From Akebia trifoliata (lineage: Eukaryota; Streptophyta; Magnoliopsida; Ranunculales; Lardizabalaceae), in the NCBI GenBank assembly GCA_017979445.1, contig CM030706.1, positions 23,081,884 to 23,145,883 of the forward strand: a DNA stretch of 64,000 bases, read 5' to 3'. The notes under the pieces are model-generated. The model ran no database searches, had not been told where the DNA came from, and worked only from the letters and a program-made list of their open reading frames with translations. Of this stretch, positions 1 to 12,389 are shown piece after piece. Position 1 is the first letter of the stretch; each line of letters starts with the position of its first letter. A program made the position numbers and the translations under genes.

Positions 1-1600
1 ACCTTTTACATAGAATTTTTATACATAGGCTAAATTCTAAAACCTTAAGATCGAGAGAACGCATTCTCTCAAAATTGTGAGTTTTATTCCTCGGAAACTC
101 ACAAACCTCTACTCTTGTCAAGAATCCTCGATTCGAATCAAGAGCTTGGTTTTTGAGGGCTGAACCAAGTAACCGCATACATATGTTTTTAAAATTAAAA
201 ACAAAATCAAAGACTCACTCAACTTCATAAGATTTGTCAATGGGGATCATGAATTCTTCGAGTCCTTGAGCTTACAAGTACGTCTCGACGGTTGGATTTT
301 CCAATCAAGCTTTCGAGTTCGTTGGCTACTTATAATTACTCCTACCATCATCTCATTTTTGCTCCTTGCTCCATGAATGTACCAATGTGTGTGCAAGGTG
401 TTGTTTGATGGGCGGAGAGGGATCAAATGAGAAGTCTAGGAATGTTGAAGGGTTCACCTAAGTTAAATTCTCATGAAAGTAGAGAAGACTCTCAAAATGT
501 GGAGAGAGGAGAGGCAATCTTCTCTAGGATTGATCCAAAGGAAGGGCAAAGGGTCAAAAGGATTTTCAATGAAGTTTGAGCCCTTCCATGGCTAGAGAGA
601 GGGTTAAAAGTATGTAGAAATGAATGATTTACTTCTCTCAAGCTTCAACCAACCCAAATGAATGAGTTAGAGTTGTTATATATGAGAAGAGAGCAAATTC
701 GTGACTCAACGGTCATAAATATGACCGTTTGAGCACTTGCTGTCGGTGGCACCGTCAGCCACAAGTAAGGCACATCAGTAAATTACCAAAATGCCCCCGC
801 AGAGTGTTTTGACCATAACCTTTAAACGGTAGCTCCGTTTTGTATGCCGTTCAGGGAGATGATAGATATCACTATTTAGAACATCTCCAAACTGACACCA
901 AGGGGTGGGCCATGATAAAATGGATAAAATGACCAAAATACCCTTTTTATCATTTTTGGTCAAAACGAGCTTTCGGGAAGTCCGACGTTGAAACGATTCG
1001 AAGGTGTACTAGATTTTACCTATATAATGACACCTATAAAACACCAAAGACAGAAAATGGTTTTAGGATGGTCAAATCTTTAATGTCCCCTCTATGTCCA
1101 TATTCGATTCTCGAAAGGTCCGATGAGCGAACGGGTCGAGGAAAGAGTTTTCCTAGTTACTATGGGTCGACCTATCAATCATCTAAGTGTTGGAAAATGG
1201 TATTAGGTAGTCTCATTACCTCTTAGGCTTTGTGCATACACATGGAAGCTTTTTGTCGAGGCATGTACGGTTGAGCAGCTTTAACGAAGTCTTCATATGT
1301 CTTCAATAGTAAATCGATCCGACACTCAACATGTGTCTCGGGATTGACAAAATATGGAACTTACATAATCCTACCCTGCTGTACCACGTGTATTAGGGGG
1401 GCAGACAATGTTTACTCTAAATGAGAAGTGATTTAAGAGTGCCTTTGCTCAGCATCGTGCGCCACCTCTGAACTGGGGATTAAATTGGCTATTTTCAATT
1501 TCAGAGATTTGGGTTTGAGGCTTAGATTATTCCTTTGAACCAGTTAGGAGCTATCAAGTCGTAGGAACCCAGTGATCACGTGTGAATTCTTCTTTTTCTT
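1..1600. other. LTR-like non-coding repeat DNA
   Basis: No coding region is visible. The stretch has the texture of retrotransposon LTR or leader DNA, with short direct repeats and a TATA-like ATATATAAC on the minus strand near 676. A stem of the form CTGTCGGTGGCACCGTCAG at 739-757 resembles the GTCGG/CCGAC hairpins in the long LTR copies at 27.5 and 61.6 kb. It leads into the gag-like remnant that follows. Boundaries and family are not resolved. Confidence 0.35.
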
Positions 1601-2863
1601 GTGTGCAAATTAATAATGTATATACAGAACCCCGAGCAGATTTACATCGTCATAGAGTTTAGGAAAGAATCTTGGATCCTGTGTGTCTTATGTGATAATT
1701 ACGGTCATCTTCCCAAGTGTTGTCCAAGTCTACCCATGCTTCGTGCTACACAAGCCGATATGCATAATTCTCAAAACCCTTATTGGATACCGACACCTAG
1801 TTCGTTCAACCAATTATATCATATAAATAATTGATTTCCCTCAAATACCATATCGTATCCAAACAAGTTCACTCAAGATAATCATTTTGATAACTATGAG
1901 GATTTTTATATGCATGACACCTCGATGATGAATCCAACCATAATTCCCCAACAATCCTATGATTCTCAACATTTCTTCGAATATAGAGCTATAGAGCCAG
2001 AGTTATCATTCAATGACCCGGTTTTGTCTTCCCTTCCAGCTTCATCATCAGAGTCCTTGATGACTAAGTTGTTAAATCAACAACATCAGTTCATTTAACA
2101 ACAAGACATGGGTCAAGCCTTAATCAACATAGGAGCTTAATTGAGTCACTTAACGTGATCTTTAGAAGAAGGGAAATTTGATATATTCGAAAATGAGGTT
2201 ATCTCAATCATATAAAATCCATTATTCTTTCAAAATAACCTTAGTGACCAGTTCTACCCTTTTGAAGATTTCGATGATTGTCTATCAATAATTGATAACC
2301 CCGTCTCAATTGAAGTTGAAATTCAAATCAATTAGATTATAGTTCCAACCGAAACAATGATGGAAGTCCAACTAAGTCAGCTTATTGTGCTCTTAAAAGA
2401 AAGAGAGAATGGTCAGTTTTCAAATGAGATAACCCCCGAGAGCCAACCAATGTTTAAAATTCCCAATGAACTAGCCAATTGTATAAATCTAGCTAAGAAA
2501 ACTGATCCACCATTTGAGGAGACTGTTGTCCCGGAGGAATCAAAGATTAACTCTAATTTGTTAATCATACCAATTCCGACCACTACCGATCCAACCTTGT
2601 ACCCCATCCAGCCTATCTTTTTACAAGATTGTAAAGACCCTGCCTGTCTTACAACTTCCATTTTCTTAGGGAATACGATGGTTGAAAATTATTTCGAAAA
2701 TGTGATGATGCTAAGAATTGAGGAAAAACGAGGGTTGTTGATCATTTCAAAAAATCATTTCGGTGTCCTAACAATGATCAAAATCTATCTGCTTATCATT
2801 TGGGGTGGGAAGTCGATCACTATGTCCGTCAAATTAGAAGCAAGGAAAATACATAGGATTTAG
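1601..2863 (+). pseudogene. Athila-like Ty3/gypsy gag-region remnant
   Basis: Decayed retrotransposon coding DNA on the plus strand, broken by stops at about 1832, 2096 and 2861. The first block contains a knuckle-like C-x2-C-x4-H-x4-C (around the residues CDNYGHLPKCC). A glutamine-rich stretch follows (LLNQQHQF near 2070-2096), as in Athila gag proteins, and then an acidic, proline-rich tail. No protease, reverse transcriptase or integrase motif lies between the gag-like part and the downstream 3' region, so the element was non-autonomous or suffered a large internal deletion. Family placement rests mainly on the 3' hallmark sequences that follow (2887-2920 and 3474-3508). The gag homology itself is weak. 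Alternatively this could be another gypsy lineage with a similar 3' region. Confidence 0.5.
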
Positions 2864-3508
2864 ACCTTTTGATAGGTCCGGCTAAAGACGTTCAACTTAG
2901 CGTTGCTTGGGAGGTAACCCATGTGTTTTTATTTTTTAGTAGTATAGTTAGGTTTCCACGTAGGACCTTTGTCTTCTTTCTTTCTCTCAATTTAAACTCA
3001 CCAAAAATGGATACAAGGGTTGAAAACTTCAAAAGATTTTCCAAGGAAAAAAATTTATTTTCTTGAAAAATTTCACTTAAAAACCTTCAAATCCTAATCT
3101 CTTTCTCAATTTCTTTTCTAAGTCAACTCTCAACCAAACCAATCAATCATTGCTAGTAGGACTGTAGACTAGTCAACAATTGTTGATTGAGCCACAGAGA
3201 TAGATATTAACCTTTATTGAGAAAAAGAAGGCACGTGCAAGTGCATGGGCCTCTGAGAGTTCAGATTCAAATTATGATGAGTTTAAATTTTAGATTATGA
3301 TGTTTTTAATTTCTTAGTTAGATTAGGATTTCTTTTATGCAAAAATTACTTCGAAAATTATCATTGTTATAACTTTTACTCTTTTCATATTAGTTGTAAC
3401 AATACATTGCACATTACTGCCCAATCCATTTCAGGTGTGATCTAACATTTTTCTCTTTCCTAACTACTTGTATATTGAGGACAATATGTCATTTAGGTTT
3501 GGGAGTGT
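2864..3508 (+). mobile_element. Athila-type 3' non-coding region
   Basis: Two signatures common downstream of coding DNA in plant Athila-type elements are present: a GACGTTCAACTTAG...TTGCTTGGGAGGTAACCC block at 2887-2920, and an ATTGAGGACAATATG...TTTAGGTTTGGGAGTG block at 3474-3508. Both read on the plus strand, agreeing with the gag remnant upstream. The region between is AT-rich and non-coding. Confidence 0.55.
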
Positions 3509-5650
3509 TAGGTCAGCTCACAACTGCATTATATTTCTTTGCTAGTTTAGTTTCATATTTTTAGAAAAAAAAAAGAATTTGAAAAAATCAAAAATATTTA
3601 ACACTTGCAAAATATATTTTTCAAACTCTTTCTATGTACTATTTACATACGAATTTCAAAATCTTAGGCTCATGTCATAATTTTTTATCATAAGTTCTTT
3701 TTAGTATTCCTTATTAAGAAAATCAAAAGAATACTTTTAAAATTCATGACACGTCTGATTGAGTATTTGAAAAAAATAAGATTTTATGGAACAAAATTGG
3801 ACCCTCTTCTCTGTCTAAAGTGTTAGGGGAAACCTAGTCTAGTGAACTATGACTTATTTGTCCTTTAGTTGGTTGGTTAGAAGAAAAAAAACAAAACTAA
3901 AGTTAGTATCACTTGAACAACAATAATAAAATTAGACTGGTACCTTGAAAATGGCTACTAGCTTTTTATAAAAAGAACACCAGAAAATGGTAAAGTGTGA
4001 AAAAGTTGAGAAAATAAAAAGTAGAAAGATATGAAAAAGATCAAAGTAAAGCAAAAATATTAGAACTGAAAAGTATAAAAATGAAAAGAGTCCAGTCAGA
4101 CTAAATAGTGCAATAGGGTGAAAGTCGTCAATGGTAAAAACGTGAGTAAATTGAACTATTAGAGATAAAATCCCTTAGAGGTATTAAAGTGAACATCCAT
4201 GCCTTTCACAATTCGAGACAAGATGCTTAGTTTCAAGTTAGAACTTAGGTATAACCGACCATTCTTGGCAATTAAGAGGTGAAATCTTGTTCCTAAAAAG
4301 ATGTTGCTTTTAAAAAAAAAAAAATCAAAAAATCACACAAGCACTCAAGTTATCTTTGAAATTTTCTAAAATAAGGAATAGAAACAAGAACTTTGCTCAA
4401 ACATATGAACATTTGACTGATTTATGAAATGTCGTTATGTTCGTTTTACATACTTTTTTTTATTTTAATATTTCTATAAAGTGTTAGAATTTTGTGGGTA
4501 TATTTTCTTCAAATCCTTACGAGTCAAATTTATCCACTAGGGGTAACCTAGCAGTTCAAGGGCTTGTTGCAATTGCTAAATACAGTCGACGTGTGTTTCT
4601 TCTGTAGAAAATCAGTATTTTGGAGTCCAAATCTCAAGGCAAAAATATTTGGGCCCATTTTGGAATGTCCTAATCCTTAACTCATGTTCTTCTCTTTTGT
4701 CGTCTTGTGCAAAGAAAAGTGGAGGTTACTTTTGTACTCTTCTATACAAATTTTTCTCTATAAATAGAATCTCTATCTCTAGAGAAAGGGTTTCTCTTGT
4801 TCCTCTTCTTGTTCTTAATTTCTTTATAATTTTTTGATTTTTTCCTTTAAGAGAAAGAATTCTTGTAGAAGTGAGATCTTAAAAGCATTTTTCGTTTATC
4901 TTTGTTCTTTAAATTTCTTTGTAACTCCATTGGAGGATCATCAAGAGGGAATTGAATTGCAACATAGACTCTTCTCATTTTCTTCTCCACCTTGTTTCCC
5001 TTATTTTACTATTGTTGTAATTTGTTCCTCGCGATGATCGGCTAGACTCTCCTTAGAGAGATCAATGATGCCGGAATGAGTTCATCTTAATATTATTTTT
5101 CAATTCCATTATTTCTACTTTAATTATGTTTTTATGAAGCCTCTTAAGGTGAGATCATCAAATTTGTATTTTCAATTCTAATTTTGATAATTATTGCTTA
5201 AATAAGTTTAAGCTTAATTATACTTTGTGATGAATTTGAAATATAAATTGGATAATCTCCTCTAAATTTAAGATTCATAATTGTTATTTTTCTAATTACC
5301 TTCAAGTGATTAATCAATTTATCTTCCAATCCACGAATAACGACTTGTTATGTGGATTGAGTTAAAAATGAGAATTATTCAATAATAGGATGACTTGTAA
5401 AGGTTAATTTGATCTCTCTAAGCCCATTTTACATTGTTTACAATCTCTATTTTTTGCCCTCATTTCAATTTTATTTCATTTCTTAGCTACAATTTTCTAA
5501 TATGTTTTAAAAATCTATTTTGCAAAATTTTGTTTTGGTTTCAATTCAAATGAACATTTACTTACCCAAGTTTTATTCTAATATTTATTTAATCTACATT
5601 TCTGCAATCTACATAACATCGATTACACGTCAATTCCAGAGATTTCGGAG
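3509..5650 (+). mobile_element. Probable 3' LTR and flank of the Athila-like element
   Basis: About 2.1 kb of AT-rich, non-coding DNA follows the 3' hallmark. A plausible LTR promoter is seen at 4758-4770 (CTATAAATAGAAT), followed by a pyrimidine-rich leader with many TTCTCTT repeats. A TGTTAG at about 4481 could be the LTR start, but I could not pair exact termini or a target duplication. Short reading frames here are not convincing as genes. Confidence 0.4.
4758..4770 (+). promoter_or_regulatory. TATA box in putative LTR
   Basis: CTATAAATAGAAT followed by a TCTCTAGAGAAAGGG leader, typical of an LTR RNA start. Consistent in strand with the Athila-like remnant upstream. Confidence 0.45.
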
Positions 5651-6408
5651 GAGATCTCTATAGGAGAGTATGACCAATCCAAAAGATCTTCTTTCCATTT
5701 GTGAATCCACAGAATCAGGAAATTCTCCAGGATCACCGATCGGAAAAAAGGGATACTTTGATTTGCAGCAAGGATCCATAAATAACATGGTAAGGACAGA
5801 AAAAAATGAACTTTTTGACAGATTAGAGGTCTAACTAGTTCTTTAGACTATTCATTTACTTTTCTAACTTTAGTGCCGGAGTGATTTTGGCAGGTACCAC
5901 ACCGGCACAAGGAGGGGGTGGTAGGGGAAACTTCAGATCAATGAGGCAAAGTCCATTAGCATTGTCTACCGAATTCTAACCGCACAACTTGATATCTAGA
6001 TTACGTATGGATCAACTTGAACCTAATTAATAAGAAAAGCCTAAGTAAAGTAACAAGAAAAGTAATTAAAGCATTTAAACCATTTGAGAAGAACTTGAAG
6101 TAAATTGAAATTGAAACTAAAATATTTTTTCTCTTGGCTTCATCAATCTTTCTAACGAAGGGATCTAGCCACTATTCATTGCAAGATTAAGAGGGAAAAA
6201 AGAATAAAGATAAACAAGGTAACAAGCCTTTATTGATTGCAACTTTAAATATACTATTTCTTTATCAAATTTACAGAGAAGTTGGGGAAGAAGAAGAGAA
6301 CCTAAACTAATTAGAAAATGTAGCCTTAAAAGCATGGCCCAAGGGATTCATTTATAACTCATTTGGCACATTCTAAGGTTGTGCATGTGTGAGATCAGCA
6401 ATTGCAAT
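5651..6408. other. TE-derived spacer, no gene
   Basis: Contains GGCAGGTACCACACCGGCAC around 5890-5909, a phrase seen near LTR junctions of plant gypsy elements, then AT-rich DNA. No open frame of note. Probably a retrotransposon leader or LTR remnant, family undetermined. Confidence 0.3.
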
Positions 6409-6900
6409 TGTAGACACAAAAACTTGCACTACCTTAAGATCTGTGACGATACCTCGCGATCTCCTCTCCTCTTATCTTTGGGTGTGTTTGCAACAACACC
6501 TCTCTGACGCTTAAGTTAGAACCTTAGTATAAAGATATTATAAAATTTAGAAGAGGGAGAACTCATACCTTTTAGTACCTCTGTCCATCTATTTATAGAG
6601 ATGAAATCCTAGGATCCCTTTAAATCTTATTATCGATTTGACCCTTATCTGATTTAGAAGGTAGATCTTAATTGGTGATTTGAGAATGTATTTAGTAAAT
6701 ATCTGGCCCCCATACATTCCACCTTTTTTGGGATTTTCACTCACCAAAATTTTAACCTCTTTTGACCTAATACCTGATTTTATCCAACCGAGACTTGAGC
6801 CTATGATTGGTTGTCAGTTCTTGGTACCCAGTGAGAAATATCCTCCACAATACCCTCTCTCAGGGGTTTGGTTTTTTAGTTCAAGTACCTGAGAATAAAT
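6409..6900 (-). mobile_element. Tat-like LTR copy 1 (partial)
   Basis: This stretch matches 14036-14530 over about 450 bp in the same orientation, with many substitutions. Shared blocks include CTTGCACTACCTTRAGATC, TCTCCTCTCCTC, GAGGGAGAACTCATACC and TCTATTTATAGAGATGAAA. The TATA-like element reads on the minus strand (CTATAAATAGA near 6589-6599), so the LTR is probably in minus orientation. The inner end begins TGTAGACAC. No coding region is attached. Confidence 0.45.
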
Positions 6901-7189
6901 GAACGGTACCATGTGACTTGTGGTCACGCACCTTATAAATTCCTATTTCAAAGTCTAAGATCCGCTTAGTCAATGTCCATGCCATGCGTCATCTGACTAT
7001 GTCACCTTCGAAAGTACGATGACTATAATCACCTCGATTTATTTGAATCGTTGATTTTTGTTATATGCTTCGAAATATTTTTCTTCTCTAAATACATTGT
7101 TTATTTCCCTCATTTTTTGTCATTTCCTCTTATTGATTGGTTTTGGTGTCCTTTTAAGCTCTAAGACTTTTGTTGTGTGCCGACCCTCT

Positions 7190-7800
7190 TATAGTTGGAC
7201 TTGGCTTCCGTAATGAGCCAAGGCCTTTCCAACCCCCAAACAGTCGAGCTTAACTCTTATAATGAGCCAAGGCTTTCCAACCCCCAAATGGTCAGGTTTG
7301 GCTCCAATAATGAGCTAAGACTTGCCAACCCCCAACGGTTGGGCTTGGCTTCTGCAATGTGCTCCTATAATGAGCCAAGACTTGCCAACCCAAAATGGTC
7401 GAGCTTGGTTTCTACAATGAACAAAGGCTTGCCAACCTCAAACGGTCGGACTTGGCTCCCGTAATGAGCCAAAACTTGCGAACCCCTAACAATCGAGCTT
7501 GGCTCCTATAATAAGTCAAGGCTTGCCAACCCTAAACAATCGGGCTTAGTTCTTATAATGAGTCAAGACTTGCCAACCCTAAATAGATCATCCCAAACGG
7601 TCGGGCTTAGCTCCTACAATGAGCCAAGGCTTGCCAACTCCAAATGATAGGGCTTAGCTCTCTTAATGTTCCAAGACTCGCCAACCCCCAACGGTCTGGC
7701 TTGGCTCCTGCAATGAGTCAAAGCTTGCCAATGCAGCACGGTCGGACTTGACTCCCGTAATGAACTAAGGTTTGCCAACCCTAAACAGTTAGGCTTGTTC
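7190..7800. repeat. Minisatellite, about 45-bp degenerate unit
   Basis: About thirteen imperfect copies of a unit running GGGCTTGGCTCCTATAATG, AGCCAAGACTTGCC, AACCCCAAACGGTC. Units vary by substitution and small indels. The open frame over part of it is a by-product of the repeat and encodes only a matching peptide repeat. Confidence 0.9.
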
Positions 7801-7990
7801 TAAGTGGTCCCGCACGACTGACTTAAGATGTGAAGCAAACTCCTGAAATGAGTCTGGTGTGGTACTAAGTGGTCCCGCACAACCGACTTAGGATGTAGAC
7901 CAGACTCCCAATATGAGTTAGGTGTGGCACTAAGTGATCCCGCACGATCGACTTAGGATGTGGACTGGACTCAATATATAAGTCAAGTGT
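7800..7990. repeat. Second minisatellite, about 62-66 bp unit, three copies
   Basis: Three copies of a unit built on CTAAGTGGTCCCGCAC, GACTTAGGATGTGGAC and ACTCCYRATATGAGT. It starts where the 45-bp array ends and shares no obvious unit with it. Confidence 0.85.
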
Positions 7991-8724
7991 GTGTCAGGTT
8001 CCTCGACATCGTGTTCTTTAAAGTAACATGGACACAAAATAATAATACTTGCATAAAACAATAAGGTAATTAGTTCTCAATCTGGTGTTATTGATTTATG
8101 TCATCCTAAAATAACATAGTTTGATTGAATTTAATTTGTAAATTGATTTCCTAAGTTAAACCCACTCAACTCGTTGAATCGGGGTCAGTTGCCCATTAAC
8201 AAATTAGTCTGCCAAATTAGACCCCTATTTATGCCATATGACACAGTGAAACTCTTTGACTCGGTTGAGCTTAGAAATGGGCTCGACAAAATCCCATGAT
8301 TTGGTCGAGTTTTCAATCAGTTGTAGACACTCTAATTTGAACGGGCCCCCTACTCGAAAGGACAAAAAAATAGCAATTTTTCAATAAAAATTGGCCAACA
8401 AGCCTCAAAAGTTCGAATCATTAAAATAGGGCATTTTATCAAAATTGAGGGTCCCTAGGACCCCCTATGGGTTTAGTGGGCCCACCCAAAAAGATTTGGT
8501 GTACCCCTGCCTTCACCACTCTGCTCCCAAAGCAAAAAATACGGATTATTCAATAAAAGTCGCTAATGGGCCTAAAAAGTCCAATTTGCCAACACGTGGC
8601 ATTTTGATCAATCTAATGATTCTAGAAATCCCTAAAAAGATATGCATTAAAAAAAAGTTTGACATTGTTACGGATGGCACATCTCCACGCACATATGTCA
8701 ACTCTAGCTATGCATTAGTACTCA
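7991..8724. other. Non-coding spacer with a diverged internal duplication
   Basis: No convincing gene. Two stretches, about 8365-8450 and 8530-8620, share the order ATTTTTCAATAAAA or ATTATTCAATAAAA, GGCC, AAAAGT and a closing ATTTT-ATCAA, suggesting an old duplication of roughly 160 bp. The 104-residue open frame spanning it shows no recognisable domain. Confidence 0.4.
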
Positions 8725-8767
8725 CTACTCACGTCCAACCCAATAATAGACCTCAATAATTTCCACG

Positions 8768-9067
8768 CTAGAACACATACAAATGAGAGAGACAATTACC
8801 ATTTGCAGCTTTATAATTGATGAGTTTTGCTGCCACACCAGGAGGCCTTTGCCAGCTTTTGTCCGACCCACTGACTTGTAAATGGCATTTGAAACTACAT
8901 TCTGATAAGCATACAGATGCAATGAGTTTTCCATTGCAAGAATAAATAAAGTCAACGTACAACCCACCAGACTCTCCGCGAAAGCATCGACTTTGCCAAA
9001 AGATTCTAATCTTGTAAAATCCGCACCAAGCCCCGTGATTACAACACTGACTAAAGCAACCATTCAA
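8768..9067 (-). other. Exon-like open stretch, unidentified
   Basis: Two overlapping minus-strand frames stay open for about 100 codons. I cannot assign either to a family. In one frame the residues resemble ordinary coding sequence (for example WQRPPGVAAKLINYKAANG). The other has a hydrophobic stretch. Base composition here is less AT-rich than the flanks, which favours former coding DNA. It lies 2.1 kb downstream of the UCH-like exons on the same strand and could be a further exon of the same broken gene or a separate fragment. Confidence 0.25.
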
Positions 9068-11175
9068 CGAATCTTAAATTCAAGAATCAACTATTAAACA
9101 TGTTTGTATTGGAGAGAGCATGAATAGCAACATGTTTCAAAAGTGGTAGTATTTATAATGATGTTAAAATATAGCATACAAAGTACCATAAACTATAAAT
9201 GCAGTAGTGATATAACTAAATCCAGGCACACAATTAGACTCACAACCTATGGTTTCATTTGGTGTCAATTTACGTAGTCCACAGTTCAAATGATTGTCAA
9301 AATTTTCCTCTACTTGCATCAATTTACGTAGTCCACCAATTTCAATTGAAAACGAGAGCACAACCACGGTTTTGATACCAAATATTGGGTTTTCTAACCC
9401 TTTAGGAACTAGATCCTAGCTCTCAAGATCAAACAAAATCAGTTTTACAAAAAACCTAAACATGGGTTCAAGAGAATTACATGTAATGCTTAGAATAACA
9501 ATGTAAAACAGATCCAATAAAAAGAGGCAATATAACCAGCACTCTCATTATTAATTACACACTCATCCTTGTACCATGTTTCCATATTGTTACTTATCGA
9601 ACATAAAAATAAATAAGAAATTTTATCTTTGGGTTACAAATGAGTGTAGTTTGAGGGAGATATTTATGAAGACATAAATTTATTCATGATAACTTGGATG
9701 ACAATTACACACAAACTCTAATATGTTTTACATATAAAAGGATACCATATACAGAACTTAGTGTTCAAATATCTAATCACCCAACAACACTCAAACTTTT
9801 ATTTTGCAAACAAAATCAAAATAAACCAGGACACCAAATCCAACACCTAAGGTGATTCAAACTTAGATAATATTTTCCTAAAAAATAAATTTCTTATGCT
9901 TTGGAATCCAAAATTCCAAACTAATATAAATTTCCTTGTAGTAAAAAAAACACCTACTCATGAATGAACAGAGGTCAGTACAGCAGTATTAAGACTATTC
10001 AATAAGTGGATATAGCCAGATAAGTACTAATCAAAGTGGAATCCAAATTTCTTGAAAGGTTTATGAGACAAAACCAATAAAACCGCCAAAAATATCATGC
10101 TTAGCTTAAGCATAAGTAGAAAGAAATGAAATGATTGATCTTTTGTGCAGTTTAATATCCTCTTTTAATCAACTGCTCGTGGATACAATCTTAGACGGAT
10201 TTGTTATCTATTGTATTTTGATATAGTTCTCTTCTTATTACAAAACTAGATACGCTTGAATGAAGACAAAGCACAAAATCTGAAAAGTGGTTCAGTTATG
10301 ATTGGAACTAATCCTGCGTGATGCTTATAAAATCTGAAAAACGGTTCAGTTATAACTCCTAGTACTCACGAATTTCAAGACATCCGCCAATAATATCATA
10401 ACCAAGTGATACCTTATGGAAGCATGAACAGTTGTGACAGTAGAATCATTTACTACCAATAACCATCAAGAACTTTCTCTCACCACCAACATATGCCTTT
10501 CCTTCCATTTTAGCTATTCCAAAGTGTTTTTGAAGCTTAATGAGTGTCATTCTCATAACCAAGAGCTATTCCAATAATTCAATTTGCCTTTGGGTTCCAT
10601 TAATGAAAAAATCATTGATAAAAAACTTTAATAAAAAATAGTAAAAACATAGGAAACATACCTGTACGTTCATGACAAATTTCTTAAAACTGATCTAGAG
10701 AAAATTAGGGTCATATTCTCAAAATTTGCACATCTCGATGGATTTTTCTTAGTATGTCCTTTTTTCTATGATGTTCAAGAAAGGACATCACAATGTGTTT
10801 ATTTTCTAATCAAATTGTACCACGTAGACACCATTCCTATCTGTAGGAACGGGAAACCAATTTCTTTCCTCGTAAATTTCCAACTCCACCTAACATTAAA
10901 AGCTATCGTGTAAAAATAGTTCCATACCCCTCTTGAGGTCACTCTAGTATGACTCCTTCAACTATGGTCTACTGTGAGAGATTAAAATTAATAATAATGC
11001 TCAAGAGACCTCAGACTAGTTTAGGACTGAGTTGTTTGAGCTGAAATGCTTATTTCAGGCCTTGAAGTGAAAGCTAATCAATAAAGGTTATTAAGGAAAC
11101 AAATGATAGAACTTGAACACAAAAGCAACTTAAATGATGTTTGAATCAAAATATGTGAGGGTTAGCCTAACATAC
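9068..11175. other. AT-rich intron-like DNA, no recognisable exon
   Basis: No domain found on either strand. A minus-strand frame at 9164-9367 contains a short internal repeat (GLRKL twice) matching a repeated TTTACGTAGTCCAC in the DNA near 9270 and 9325. Probably intron or intergenic DNA of the broken gene around it. Confidence 0.35.
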
Positions 11176-11554
11176 CACTGAAACCAGGCAATGTTTGCTC
11201 TTGGGATCTAGACCACGATACACAACACCAATATCTAACTCAGTGATTAGGATTGCCAATGTTGCAGATATGTTGTTTTCACTTTCGTGGGCACTCTGCC
11301 AACCTAAGACTGCAAGATAAGAAGTAGTTATAATTATGGATGTCTAACAAAGAATCATTACGAGTGATAGCAGAATAACTCATTTCTCAACAACTTGACA
11401 ATTTACCTATTGTGAACACTTGTGGTGGTCTTGACAGAATACAATGTTTATAGTTGAGTTTTCCACACCCCCCAGTCTTTGCGTCGCAAGCTAATTGTTG
11501 ATCAGTCGCTATAAGATTCAAAAGCTCATCAAAAGAGCTGCCGAAAGACATAAT
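11176..11554 (-). pseudogene. Ubiquitin carboxyl-terminal hydrolase-related (UCH-like) exons
   Basis: Two adjacent minus-strand exons, 11407-11554 and 11176-11309, join in phase (ATA-G plus TC). Acceptors are TTGGTCTCAG and TCTTGCAG; donors are GTAAAT and GTATGT. The product reads DELLNLIATDQQLACDAK, then GGCGKLNYKHCILSRPPQVF, then TIVLGWQ, and later ELDIGVVYRGLDPKSKHCLV. From memory of the family this matches the C-terminal catalytic-like part of large plant UCH-related proteins with DUF627/DUF629 regions, which act on or near ubiquitin and are often thought inactive. The family's next exon (with YYGQHYHCF-like residues) was not found downstream and the long upstream catalytic exons are missing, so this is a fragment or pseudogene. 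The exons themselves carry no stop, so recent decay or a captured fragment are both possible. Confidence 0.75.
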
Positions 11555-12389
11555 CTGAGACCAACAAAATAAAATAAAAATATGAGTGTGTCATCGATTA
11601 ACTTTACAAAAACTTATAACTAAATCCACAATCTCAGTAACTCTCCAAATTTAAGATTTCTCCTATTTATAAAAATGATTAGTGATTCGATGATTATGAA
11701 TGAATAATTTCTCAATATGAACCATGCCTTCATTGTTCGGAGATACCACCACATTTGTGTGAATTTACCTCTTGCAAGCAAACACAAAACATGCTCATCG
11801 GAAAAAATCATGTGGCAGCATCTCTATAGTGCAGAATTGACAATCATATATGAATAAAGCAGGTTATAATTGAAATTTATAAGTCTCCAAGTTTGAACAG
11901 ATTCTAAATCAAAGGCTAATAACCATAACACATTATTATTTACTAGTAGTACCATATCATAAGCAAAGAAACACCAATCCTCAACATAAGCAAAATAAAG
12001 GGCTAGAGATTCCCCTAAACCTGAAGCTAAACAATAATAGTAGTAAACTAACCATAACTACTGTACTTAAAACTAATGTATTGCGATATTTATGAGTCTA
12101 CTAGGGTTTTGATCCCATCAATACCCACGTTGCCATAAAAAAATAAAAGCAAGCTTTGCTATATCCTGTTCATGCCAAATGAAGATATCTTCAGCTTTTC
12201 ATTTGTTGGAAATAAGACTGATTTCTATCAATATTTCCATGCAAATCCTCTTCCATAACTACTCCATAGAACAATATTAAGAGATTAATCAAAAGGCACA
12301 AAAGAACAAAATACAAGTAAACATTTAGATAAAACAAAAGTTAAAAGAGGAGAAAAAAAATGAGTACACAAATAAAACCTTCAAAGTTT

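Noticed and set aside
7195..7464. 89-residue repeat protein
   Set aside because: It is the translation of the 45-bp minisatellite. The rest of the array breaks the frame.
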